This document shows positions 27,917 through 36,129 of a stretch of 64,000 bases of DNA, one piece after another; the stretch's first letter is position 1, and every line of letters begins with the position of its first letter. The DNA is from Psychroflexus planctonicus (GTDB lineage: Bacteria > Bacteroidota > Bacteroidia > Flavobacteriales > Flavobacteriaceae). Position numbers and translations under genes: made by a program. The stretch spans positions 186,001 to 250,000 of the forward strand of contig NZ_BMGM01000005.1 in the NCBI RefSeq assembly GCF_014640195.1. The letters are read 5' to 3'. A model generated the notes under the pieces. That model had not been told where the DNA came from. It worked only from the letters and a program-made list of their open reading frames with translations, and did not search any database.

Positions 27917-30376
27917 ATGATGAATATGAAAAAAGAAGTATTTCAACAGAAAATTGAAAACTGGTTTCAAAAACAAGGCTGGACTGCATTTCAATTTCAA
28001 AAAGATACTTGGGAAGCATACTTAAGTGGAAAGAATGGCTTGCTCAACGCGCCAACAGGCAGCGGAAAAACCTACGCGCTATGGATTCCCATTCTTACTG
28101 AATTGGTGGAAGCAGCCGAAAAACCTAAGGAAAACAAAGGTTTAAAAGCAGTTTGGATTACTCCACTTCGTGCCCTTTCTTTAGAAATAAAACAATCTAT
28201 TGAACGGCTTGTGAATGATTTGGATTTGCCATTCAGCGTTGGTATACGAACAGGCGATACACCACAAAATGAAAGGGCTAAACAAAAACGAAACATGCCC
28301 GATTTTTTAATTACTACCCCAGAAAGTTTGCAGCTTTTGTTGGCCAGTAAAAATTACCCTAAAACCTTCAAAAATTGCAAAGCCATTGTAGTAGACGAAT
28401 GGCACGAATTGCTCGGCACCAAACGCGGAGTACAAATGGAATTAGCGCTTTCCAGATTAAAAAACTGTACAGATAATCTGAAAATTTGGGGAATTTCTGC
28501 TACCATCGGAAACCTAAATCAAGCCTTGGAAGTTTTACTTGGCAATGCTGCTTCAAATAAAAAGCAAACCGCTTTAATCAAAGCCAACCTAAAAAAGAAA
28601 ATTATCGTGGAAAGTGTGATTCCTAAGGAAATGGAAAAGTTTCCCTGGCGAGGTCATTTGGGAATTCATCTGTTAGAACAAATTATTCCCATTATTAAAA
28701 ATTCCAAAACCACCTTGATTTTTACCAACACGCGTTCGCAATGCGAAATTTGGTTTCAAAAAATACTAGAACAATATCCTGAGTTTGCGGGAGAATTGGC
28801 CATGCACCACGGAAGCATCAACAAAGAAACCCGAATTTGGGTAGAACAAGCCATTAGGAATGAAAGCTTAAAAGCCGTGGTTTGTACTTCCAGTTTAGAT
28901 TTGGGAGTGGATTTTGCTCCAGTAGAAACCATCATACAAATCGGTGGACCAAAAGGAGTAGCTCGATTTCTCCAACGCGCCGGACGAAGCGGACACCAAC
29001 CGGGAAAGACCAGTAAAATTTACTTTTTGCCCACCCATGCCATCGAGTTAATCGAAGCTTCTGCATTACAAAAAGCCGTTGAGCAAGAAGCGGTGGAAGA
29101 CCGATTGCCATACCTAAATTCCTACGATGTATTGGTGCAGTATTTAATCACTTTAGCAGTTTCGGATGGGTTTTATCCTAATGAAATTTTCCCTGAAATA
29201 CAATCTACCTTTTGCTTTCAAGCCATTACAGAAGAACAATGGAATTGGGCTTTGAATTTCATTGTATACGGTGGGCAATCGCTTCAAAATTACGCTGAAT
29301 ACAAAAAAGTGGAGATTGAAGAAGATGGCAAATTTAAAGTAAATCACCGTGGTATTGCCATGCGACATCGCCTTCAAATTGGCACCATTGTTAGCGATGC
29401 GGTGTTAACGGTGAAGTACATCAGCGGTGGCTTTTTAGGTTCGATTGAAGAATGGTTCATTTCAAAATTAAAACCTGGCGATGTTTTCACTTTCGCAGGT
29501 AGAAATTTGGAATTGGTGCGCATTAAAAGTATGCAGGTTTTGGTTCGAAAATCCAAACAAAAAACAGCAAAAGTTCCCAGTTGGATGGGCGGAAGATTGA
29601 GTTTGTCTTCCCAAATGTCGGAGCTATTAAGAGCCGAATTGTACGCAGCTCATCAGCCAAATAAGTCAAAAGAATTGCAAGCCCTAGCCCCTATTTTTGA
29701 ACGCCAAGAATTGGAATCTATCATTCCAACAGACAAGGAGTTTTTAATCGAAACTTTTTCAACTAGAGAAGGAAATCACCATGTATTTTATCCTTTTGAA
29801 GGTCGATTTGTTCATGAAGCTTTGGCGAGTTTATTGGCTTACCGAATTAGTCTTTTGCAACCCATTTCCTTTTCCATCGCCTTTAACGATTATGGATTTG
29901 AATTGCTTTCCGACCAAAAAGTAGACATGCAACAGGTGTTGGACAACAATTTATTTTCTTCAGCTTACTTGATGGAAGACTTGCAAAAAAGTTTGAATGC
30001 CACCGAAATGGGAAGAAGAAAATTTAGAGATATTGCCGTAATTGCAGGCTTAGTATTTACAGGCTATCCCAACAAAAGTGTACAGAACAAACATTTGCAA
30101 TCCAGTTCGCAATTAATATTTGATGTGTTTAAAGATTTTGATGCAGATAATTTATTGTATCAACAAGCTTTTGTAGAAACTTTTGAACACAGCTTGGAAC
30201 AAGGGCGGTTGCAATTGGCAATAGAGCGCATTCAAAAACAAAACATCATTTGGAAGGATTGCCAGTATCCTACTCCGTTTTCGTTTCCAATAATCACCGA
30301 CCGCTTGCGCGAAAAGCTTTCTTCAGAAAAACTAAAAGACCGTATTCAACGTATGATTAAAAAGCTTCAATCTTAA
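27917..30376 (+). CDS. Lhr-like DEXH-box helicase, ligase-associated DNA damage response type
   Basis: An ATP-dependent 3'-5' nucleic-acid helicase of about 819 residues. It carries Q-motif and Walker A (FQFQKDTWEAYLSG, NAPTGSGKTYALW), motif Ia TPLRAL, a Walker B box VVDEWHEL (DEWH), motif III SATIGN, motif IV LIFTNTRSQCEIW, motif V SSLDLGVDF and motif VI RFLQRAGRSGHQPG. The C-terminal half (about 430-819) matches the extra DNA-contacting domains of Lhr. Size and motifs fit the bacterial version normally encoded with an ATP-dependent ligase, an exonuclease and a phosphoesterase; none of these partners is adjacent here. I chose the ATG at 27917 because a promoter -7 box ends six bases upstream. 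Its stop overlaps the convergent LysE gene's stop by four bases. Confidence 0.88.
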   Translation: MMNMKKEVFQQKIENWFQKQGWTAFQFQKDTWEAYLSGKNGLLNAPTGSGKTYALWIPILTELVEAAEKPKENKGLKAVWITPLRALSLEIKQSIERLVNDLDLPFSVGIRTGDTPQNERAKQKRNMPDFLITTPESLQLLLASKNYPKTFKNCKAIVVDEWHELLGTKRGVQMELALSRLKNCTDNLKIWGISATIGNLNQALEVLLGNAASNKKQTALIKANLKKKIIVESVIPKEMEKFPWRGHLGIHLLEQIIPIIKNSKTTLIFTNTRSQCEIWFQKILEQYPEFAGELAMHHGSINKETRIWVEQAIRNESLKAVVCTSSLDLGVDFAPVETIIQIGGPKGVARFLQRAGRSGHQPGKTSKIYFLPTHAIELIEASALQKAVEQEAVEDRLPYLNSYDVLVQYLITLAVSDGFYPNEIFPEIQSTFCFQAITEEQWNWALNFIVYGGQSLQNYAEYKKVEIEEDGKFKVNHRGIAMRHRLQIGTIVSDAVLTVKYISGGFLGSIEEWFISKLKPGDVFTFAGRNLELVRIKSMQVLVRKSKQKTAKVPSWMGGRLSLSSQMSELLRAELYAAHQPNKSKELQALAPIFERQELESIIPTDKEFLIETFSTREGNHHVFYPFEGRFVHEALASLLAYRISLLQPISFSIAFNDYGFELLSDQKVDMQQVLDNNLFSSAYLMEDLQKSLNATEMGRRKFRDIAVIAGLVFTGYPNKSVQNKHLQSSSQLIFDVFKDFDADNLLYQQAFVETFEHSLEQGRLQLAIERIQKQNIIWKDCQYPTPFSFPIITDRLREKLSSEKLKDRIQRMIKKLQS

Positions 30377-31056
30377 GTATCAGGCATTATTTCTTCCACG
30401 TCTGGGTCAAATTTTTCACTTTGTTCAGGGAAGATTCCTCTAAAGATCAATACCACCCCAAACACAATTATGGTGATGCTTATTATTTTTTTGCTAATCG
30501 CTACTCGGGTTGGAGTTAGCTTCTTATTCAGTTTTTTAGCTAATAAAATTTTAAAAATATCAATGACTAAGTATGTAATTAAAACCGTGCTAAAAAATGT
30601 AATTAAACGCTTTGGTTGCATATCTAAAGTAGGGCCAAAAATCAGGATTAAACTCAGCCAAAACCCCAGAACGCCAATGTTAATGAAATTGAGTAAAAAA
30701 CCTTTACCGGCGATGCCTATGTAATCTTTTCCTTTCAATTTTTGAATTTGAAATTTAGCTGAATTTAAAGTGGTTTTTCTAACTTTCAAAAAGCTGATAA
30801 TGCCATAAGTAGTTAAAACGGTTCCACCAAAAAGAAACAATGCTGGGTCATCTTTAATGCGCATTAATAATTGATTGGTTCCAAAATATGCGATACAAAG
30901 AAAAACGACATCGGCTACAATTACGCCTAAATCGAAAGAAAGTGCAGCTCGAAAACCACGCATAGCAGCTGTCTCTAACAAAACAAAAAAAACAGGACCG
31001 ATTAAAAAGGCCAAAAATAGACCCAACGGTAAAGCAGCTAAAATATCTTGAAGCAT
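30373..31056 (-). CDS. LysE/RhtB-family amino-acid exporter
   Basis: A 227-residue membrane protein with six hydrophobic segments. The start, ALPLGLFLAFLIGPVFFVLLETAAMRGFRAALSFDLGV, is the conserved first helix pair of the LysE superfamily (GPVF with a following glycine-rich stretch). Such proteins export amino acids or related small molecules out of the cytoplasm. The substrate cannot be read from the sequence. It is a single gene that converges on the helicase with overlapping stop codons and is divergent from glnS across 175 bases. Confidence 0.85.
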   Translation of the reverse strand: MLQDILAALPLGLFLAFLIGPVFFVLLETAAMRGFRAALSFDLGVIVADVVFLCIAYFGTNQLLMRIKDDPALFLFGGTVLTTYGIISFLKVRKTTLNSAKFQIQKLKGKDYIGIAGKGFLLNFINIGVLGFWLSLILIFGPTLDMQPKRLITFFSTVLITYLVIDIFKILLAKKLNKKLTPTRVAISKKIISITIIVFGVVLIFRGIFPEQSEKFDPDVEEIMPDT

Positions 31057-31231
31057 AAATTTGACTTATGAGTCAAAGTTAATAAAGATTCGCATTTAAG
31101 GCTTCAATTCCTAAGGTTTTCGTTGAAGCTTATATAGCTATTCGAAGTTTTGGACTTCACTCTGTATTTCTTTTTCTGCATTGACCAAGATGAAGTAGAA
31201 AATCAGTAAATTCGCAGCTTAATACAAGCTT

Positions 31232-32917
31232 ATGTCAGCAGAGAAAAAATCACTCAATTTTATTGAGCAAATTATAGAAGAAGATTTACAAAACGGGTAC
31301 ACAAAAGATCAATTGAAATTTCGTTTTCCGCCTGAACCCAATGGGTATTTACACATTGGTCATGCTTCTTCCATTTGCCTGAATTTTGGTTTGGGTTTAA
31401 AATACAATGCACCTGTTAATCTACGCTTTGATGATACCAACCCTATCAAAGAAGAAAAGGAGTTTGTAGATTCAATAAAAGCTGATGTAGAATGGCTAGG
31501 CTTTAAATGGGCGAAAGAATGTTACGCCTCCGATTATTTTCAACAATTGTATGATTGGACAGTTGAACTCATTAAAAATGGCGATGCTTATGTAGACAGC
31601 CAAACTTCTGAAGAAATTGCGTCACAAAAAGGAACGCCATCTCAACCCGGTGAAGCAAGCCCGTTTAGAGAACGAAGTGTAGCAGAAAACTTGACTTTAT
31701 TTGAAGCCATGAAGAATGGAGAAACCAGAGAAAAAGAGCACGTAGTTCGTGCTAAAATAGACATGGCTTCTCCCAATATGCTAATGCGCGACCCAGTGAT
31801 GTATCGCTGTTTGCACAAAGCGCATCACCGTACAGGAAAGGATTGGAACATTTACCCAATGTACGATTGGGCGCATGGAGAATCAGATTTTATTGAACAA
31901 ATTTCGCACTCGTTTTGTACGTTAGAATTTCTGCCTCACCGCGAATTGTACAATTGGTTTATCGATAAAGTTTGTAAGCCTGGTGAATTTCCACCCAAAC
32001 AAAGAGAATTTGCTAGAAGAAACCTAAGCCATACAGTGGTAAGTAAGCGCAAATTGGCTCATTTAGTTGAAAAAGGAATTGTACAAAGTTGGGACGATCC
32101 TAGAATGCCTACTATTTCTGGCTTACGTCGCAGAGGCTACACTCCTACTTCCATTAGAAATTTTGCCGATAGCATTGGTATTGGAAAACGTGAAAACAGA
32201 ATCGATCTTTCGCATTTGGAATTTTGTGCAAGAGAAGATTTAAATAAAACCGCACCTAGAGTAATGGGCGTTTTAGATCCCTTAAAAGTAGTCATTACCA
32301 ATTATCCAGAAGGAAAAGAAGAATGGTTAACGGCAGAAAACCTGCCTGCTGAACAAGCAGGCAATCCTGAAGATGCTGGAGAACGTCAAGTTCCCTTTTC
32401 TCGTGAAATTTATATCGAAAAAGAAGACTTTAGAGAAGAAGCCAACCGTAAGTTTTTTAGATTGAAATTAGACAAGGAAGTCCGTTTAAAGAATGCCTAC
32501 ATCATCAAAGCGGAAAAAGCCATAAAAGATGAAGCAGGAAACATTATAGAAGTGCATTGCACTTACGATGAAGAAAGCAAAAGCGGCAGCGGTACAGAAG
32601 CTTCTAAACGAAAAGTAAAAGGAACTTTGCATTGGGTTTCCGTTCCACATGCGGTGCCAGCAGAAGTGCGTTTATACGATCGTTTATTTAGTGTAGAAGA
32701 CCCAACGGAAGACAAAGAAAAAGACTTTTTAGATTTTGTAAACCCTGATTCCTTAGAAGTAATTACGGCCTACGTAGAACCAAGTTTAAAAGAAGCAAAG
32801 GTCGAAGAAGCTTTTCAATTTCAACGCATAGGATATTTTTGTGTAGATCGAGATTCATCAGCAGAAAATTTGGTATTTAACCGCACCGTTACGCTTCGTG
32901 ATAATTGGAAAGGGTAA
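31232..32917 (+). CDS. glnS: Glutaminyl-tRNA synthetase
   Basis: Charges tRNA-Gln with glutamine. The class I signature HIGH is at residues 41-44 (PPEPNGYLHIGHA), and the KMSKS counterpart is VVSKRKLAHLV near 270. Catalytic and acceptor domains are followed by the two beta-barrel anticodon-binding domains ending LRDNWKG; 561 residues is full length. At codons about 370-377 the frame contains LPAEQAG, encoded by a perfect 8-bp inverted repeat (32343-32363). By comparison with the GlnRS sequences I remember, these residues look like an extra in-frame insert between the two anticodon-domain strands. It is followed by an intrinsic terminator. Confidence 0.97.
   Translation: MSAEKKSLNFIEQIIEEDLQNGYTKDQLKFRFPPEPNGYLHIGHASSICLNFGLGLKYNAPVNLRFDDTNPIKEEKEFVDSIKADVEWLGFKWAKECYASDYFQQLYDWTVELIKNGDAYVDSQTSEEIASQKGTPSQPGEASPFRERSVAENLTLFEAMKNGETREKEHVVRAKIDMASPNMLMRDPVMYRCLHKAHHRTGKDWNIYPMYDWAHGESDFIEQISHSFCTLEFLPHRELYNWFIDKVCKPGEFPPKQREFARRNLSHTVVSKRKLAHLVEKGIVQSWDDPRMPTISGLRRRGYTPTSIRNFADSIGIGKRENRIDLSHLEFCAREDLNKTAPRVMGVLDPLKVVITNYPEGKEEWLTAENLPAEQAGNPEDAGERQVPFSREIYIEKEDFREEANRKFFRLKLDKEVRLKNAYIIKAEKAIKDEAGNIIEVHCTYDEESKSGSGTEASKRKVKGTLHWVSVPHAVPAEVRLYDRLFSVEDPTEDKEKDFLDFVNPDSLEVITAYVEPSLKEAKVEEAFQFQRIGYFCVDRDSSAENLVFNRTVTLRDNWKG
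32343..32363. repeat. REP-like palindrome inside the glnS reading frame
   Basis: TGCCTGCT (32343-32350), a five-base loop, and AGCAGGCA (32356-32363) are exact reverse complements. GC content is far above the surrounding coding DNA. The core CCTGC/GCAGG recurs inside the repeat elements at 7701-7719 and 60602-60616. Confidence 0.6.
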
Positions 32918-32938
32918 TATTTATTGATTTTTAAAACT

Positions 32939-32965
32939 ATTGAAATCGGTTTTATTTCAATTTTA
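32939..32965 (+). terminator. Intrinsic terminator after glnS
   Basis: ATTGAAAT (32939-32946) pairs with ATTTCAAT (32954-32961) across a 7-base loop and is followed by a T-rich tail. The stem is AT-rich, so the call is moderate. Confidence 0.55.
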
Positions 32966-33262
32966 TTTTAATAGCCTATATTTTAAACCATGGGCTATGG
33001 ATTTAATACACCATTCAAACAAACTCCTTTTCTATTTTAGATTGAATGCTTAGCTGCTAAAATAATTTGTAGCAAAAAATGTGTTTTTTAACAATTGTCA
33101 GAAATTGGTTTGCAAATTAGGAACAAGCTCTAAAAAATTTGGATTTTAATGAAAGTAAAGATTTTCAGGTTGTCAAAATTATTTTCAAGTTCAATAAATA
33201 TAAAAGAAAGGACGAATACTAGCTATGTTCAAATTAAATCAGTGAATTTTTGTAACTATATA

Positions 33263-33322
33263 TGTTTACATTTTAGTATATTTGTATATTTACATGTTTA
33301 CTTATTATCAAAAATGTAAACA
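33263..33322 (+). promoter_or_regulatory. Operator with three TGTTTAC boxes over the promoter of the mobile mystery A/B module
   Basis: TGTTTACATTTT (33263-33274) has its exact reverse complement at 33311-33322, and a third TGTTTAC box lies at 33295-33301. The -7 box TATATTTG (33277-33284) is enclosed by them. This is the geometry expected for self-repression by the helix-turn-helix product of the first gene. Confidence 0.55.
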
Positions 33323-33335
33323 TTTAAGATGACAC

Positions 33336-33800
33336 ATGATGAGAAACAAGAGAAGTCTTTTAATTGAACAGCTTGATCAAAAATTGAAACCATTTACAAG
33401 AGCAAAATCAGTTACGGTTCCTGAACGTGGTTGGGTCAATGCAATTCGTACGACCTTGAATATGACTTTAGCTCAGTTAGGTAATAAATTAAATATAACT
33501 AGACAAGGTGTTAGTAGAATAGAAAAAAGTGAAGCAAAAGGGACAATTTCACTAAATACACTTAAAGAAGTAGCCAACGCAATGGATTTAAAATTGGTTT
33601 ATGCTTTGGTTCCTAAAAATGAAAATATAGACCAACTCATACAAGACAAAGCAGATAAGTTAGCTAAGAATATAGTTTCAAGAACTCACCAAAACATGAA
33701 ATTGGAAGACCAAGCTATTCAAGATGAAAAGATCAACAAAACCATTCAAGAATTAGCTTTTGAAATAAAAAGGGAAGTAAGAAAGTCGATATGGGATTAA
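33336..33800 (+). CDS. Mobile mystery protein A (XRE-type helix-turn-helix antitoxin/repressor)
   Basis: A 154-residue protein. The opening NKRSLLIEQLDQKL and the GWVNAIRTTLNMTLAQLGNKL segment, followed by the recognition helix ITRQGVSRIEKSE and ISLNTLKEVANAMDLKLVYALVP, match the family named mobile mystery protein A (TIGR02612). The last 50 residues are charged and helical. It overlaps the Fic-domain gene by 10 bases, so the pair is translationally coupled. By analogy with other HTH-Fic pairs it probably represses the operon and may neutralise the partner; this is inference. The repeated TGTTTAC boxes just upstream are its likely binding sites. Confidence 0.85.
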   Translation: MMRNKRSLLIEQLDQKLKPFTRAKSVTVPERGWVNAIRTTLNMTLAQLGNKLNITRQGVSRIEKSEAKGTISLNTLKEVANAMDLKLVYALVPKNENIDQLIQDKADKLAKNIVSRTHQNMKLEDQAIQDEKINKTIQELAFEIKREVRKSIWD

Positions 33801-34387
33801 AACTACAATACATCGATGGCCAAACTCCTTTAGATGAAGACGAAAAAGAAGGACTCAAAATAAAATCGATAACTACTCAAGGTGAGCTTAACGAATTTGA
33901 ACAATTAAATATTGAAAAGGCTGTGGAATGGTCTATTCACGCCAATTTGAAAGCTGAAAAAATACTAACTGAAACCTTTATTAAAGCTTTTCACAAGAAA
34001 ATGTATGGCGAAGTATGGAGTTGGGCAGGACATTTTAGAAAATCCGACAAGAATATAGGAGTAGAATGGACGCAAATTGGTATAGAATTAATAAAACTTT
34101 TGGACGATACCAGGTTTTGGATTGAAGAAACAAAAATGCCGGCAGAAGAAGTTGCAATTCGGTTTAAGCATAGGCTAGTTTCTATACATTGTTTTCCGAA
34201 TGGAAACGGGAGACATTCTAGGCTTTTAGCAGATATAATTATGGATTCTGTCTATAAAAAAGAACCTTTTACTTGGCAAAAGTCTAACATGGTTAAGGCA
34301 AATACAACCAGAAAACAATACATTGATGCTTTGAAAAAAGCTGATCAAGGTAATATTGAATCACTTATAGAATTTGCTAAAAAATAA
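33791..34387 (+). CDS. Mobile mystery protein B, Fic/Doc-domain protein
   Basis: A 198-residue protein with a Fic fold. The N-terminus (DGQTPLDEDEKEGL, then ITTQGELNEFEQLNIEKA) is that of mobile mystery protein B (TIGR02613). The Fic motif is HCFPNGNGRHSR (about residues 134-145), in which the usual acidic residue before GNGR is Asn; this is the usual form in the subfamily as I recall, and may change the chemistry from AMP transfer. The flap WSWAGHFRKSDKNIGV precedes it. Fic enzymes modify proteins with nucleotide or phosphate groups, and some act as toxins. With the overlapping helix-turn-helix gene it forms a toxin-antitoxin-like unit. Confidence 0.87.
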   Translation: MGLKLQYIDGQTPLDEDEKEGLKIKSITTQGELNEFEQLNIEKAVEWSIHANLKAEKILTETFIKAFHKKMYGEVWSWAGHFRKSDKNIGVEWTQIGIELIKLLDDTRFWIEETKMPAEEVAIRFKHRLVSIHCFPNGNGRHSRLLADIIMDSVYKKEPFTWQKSNMVKANTTRKQYIDALKKADQGNIESLIEFAKK

Positions 34388-34413
34388 TTCTATTACAAAA
34401 AATGTCTAAGAGT

Positions 34414-35952
34414 CTAGATTTTCAACTCCATTCCCGGATGTAGTCGAATGCTTTTTAGCTGGTTTTTTTCTTTGATTTCCTTAATACTGACCTGCGGAAA
34501 CTTACGTGCAATTTTCCACAGCGAATCGCCTTGTTGTACTACATAAGTTTGAAATTCTTTGTTTGTATCGGAAGTGTTTTCAGCTTTAGCTGCTGCATCT
34601 TTGTTTGTATTTTGTTTGGTGCCTGCTGAAGCAACAGCCGATAAGTTCTTAGGTTGAATCCGCAAACGTTGACCAATTCTCAGTCGGTCTGAGCGCAAAT
34701 TATTCCATCGTTTAATGTAGCTTACGCGTACGCCATATCGATTGGCTATGCTTCCTAAGAAATCGCCCGAACGAACTCGATAAGTAATTTGATCTGATGT
34801 TTTTACGTAAGCCGGCATCTGTTTTTCTTCTACCGCAATTTGATAGGCTTGGTAACCGTAAATTTCATCTTCATTACTTACAAAAACACCTGCCTGTGGT
34901 CTCGGTAAACGCAAGTAATAATTTCGTTTGGCATCGTCTGGAACAATCCCTATTTTGTAACTCGGATTCAAAAAACCTAACCATTCTTCGTCCATGTTTA
35001 GGTAATTAGCTACTTCTTTTAATTCCAATAAACCTTTAGTTTGTATAGTGTCTGTTGTAAAATAGCTTTCCTTCGGAATATGATTCGAAAAACCGTGATC
35101 TTCTGCATACTCAAATAAATACATGACTGCCTGAAAAGATGGAACATAGCCCGCAGTTTCTCTAGGCAAATAACGTCTGATTTCCCAGTAGTTGGTTTTC
35201 CCACCACTTCTGCGGATGGCTTTGTTAACATTTCCAGGTCCCGAATTGTAAGCAGCTAAAGCCAAATCCCAATCGTCAAAAATTCCGTATAACTTTTTTA
35301 AATATTTTGCAGCGGCTTCGGTAGATTTTACGGGATCCATGCGTTCGTCTACATAACTGCTCACTTCCAAATCAAACATTTTTCCGGTAGGATACATAAA
35401 TTGCCAAATTCCAGTAGCACCAACTGGCGATTTTGCTCTCGGGTTTAAAGCCGATTCTACCACAGCTAAATATTTCATTTCTAATGGAATGTCATACCGA
35501 TCAAAAACTTCTTCAAATAAAGGAAAATAAAAATGACTCAATTCGATAAGTTGCTGTGTCGTTTCAGGGTCGCGCTTCAAATAAAAACCAATTACACTAG
35601 CTAAGCTGTTAGTGTATTCTATGTTAAATGGTGTTTTTTTGTTCAGTTGTTCAATTCTTTGTTTAAGCAAATCATCATCAACTTGAAATTGAACACTGTC
35701 TAAAGCAGCTAACATCCGTGCTTCATCTACTGTGTTTTTCAAACGGTTTTCACTCAATTTTTTTTGCCAAAGTGAATCGATTTGAATGCTATGCAAATAA
35801 TCTTTTAAAGCCAACTCAAATTGATTTTCAAAAACCTGATGATAAATGATGTAATCATCAACACGATTAGCGGTTGCTGATTTATTTTTATGTTGTGCCA
35901 GTGCGGTAAAGCTGCTTAAACACAAGGCAAAGCAAATAATGAATATACGCAT
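34414..35952 (-). CDS. Membrane-bound lytic murein transglycosylase D-like protein with two LysM domains
   Basis: Cleaves the glycan strands of peptidoglycan. A signal peptide (about 1-19, ending ALAQ) is followed by a helical region, an SLT domain with the catalytic Glu166 in VVESALNPRAKSPVGATGIWQF and later LALAAYNSGPGNVNKAI, and two LysM modules near residues 390-437 (YRVRSGDFLGSIANRYGV) and 466-512 (YVVQQGDSLWKIARKF). Domain order matches MltD. The 512-residue length is normal. It is transcribed alone, convergent with the Fic module. Confidence 0.93.
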   Translation of the reverse strand: MRIFIICFALCLSSFTALAQHKNKSATANRVDDYIIYHQVFENQFELALKDYLHSIQIDSLWQKKLSENRLKNTVDEARMLAALDSVQFQVDDDLLKQRIEQLNKKTPFNIEYTNSLASVIGFYLKRDPETTQQLIELSHFYFPLFEEVFDRYDIPLEMKYLAVVESALNPRAKSPVGATGIWQFMYPTGKMFDLEVSSYVDERMDPVKSTEAAAKYLKKLYGIFDDWDLALAAYNSGPGNVNKAIRRSGGKTNYWEIRRYLPRETAGYVPSFQAVMYLFEYAEDHGFSNHIPKESYFTTDTIQTKGLLELKEVANYLNMDEEWLGFLNPSYKIGIVPDDAKRNYYLRLPRPQAGVFVSNEDEIYGYQAYQIAVEEKQMPAYVKTSDQITYRVRSGDFLGSIANRYGVRVSYIKRWNNLRSDRLRIGQRLRIQPKNLSAVASAGTKQNTNKDAAAKAENTSDTNKEFQTYVVQQGDSLWKIARKFPQVSIKEIKEKNQLKSIRLHPGMELKI

Positions 35953-36129
35953 AAATGGTTTTGAAATTGGGTATTATTAGAAATACAATAATATTACTTT
36001 CAGGTAGAACTATCAACTCTTTGTTTTATTATTAAGCTTTGCAGATTATTTGTGTTGAATAATCTTTATTTTTTTAATAAAATGGAATACAAAGTTGCAA
36101 AAGCTGTTATTTTTGCCGAAAAATTAAAC

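Larger units (their letters stand above)
32918..33335. other. Non-coding interval between glnS and the mobile mystery module
   Basis: These 418 bases hold the glnS terminator at the left end and the promoter/operator of the mobile mystery module at the right end, both listed separately. The central part (about 32970-33240) is AT-rich with no supportable frame, hairpin or RNA gene. Confidence 0.5.

Noticed and set aside
33791-34387. Inactive Fic protein because Asn replaces the acidic residue before GNGR
   Set aside because: The remaining motif is intact and I recall this form as usual in mobile mystery protein B, so I do not call it dead, only different.
36052-36129. Upstream extension of the PaaE-like reductase from the GTG at 36052
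   Set aside because: The extra residues do not match the family's start and a -7 promoter box lies inside the extension.
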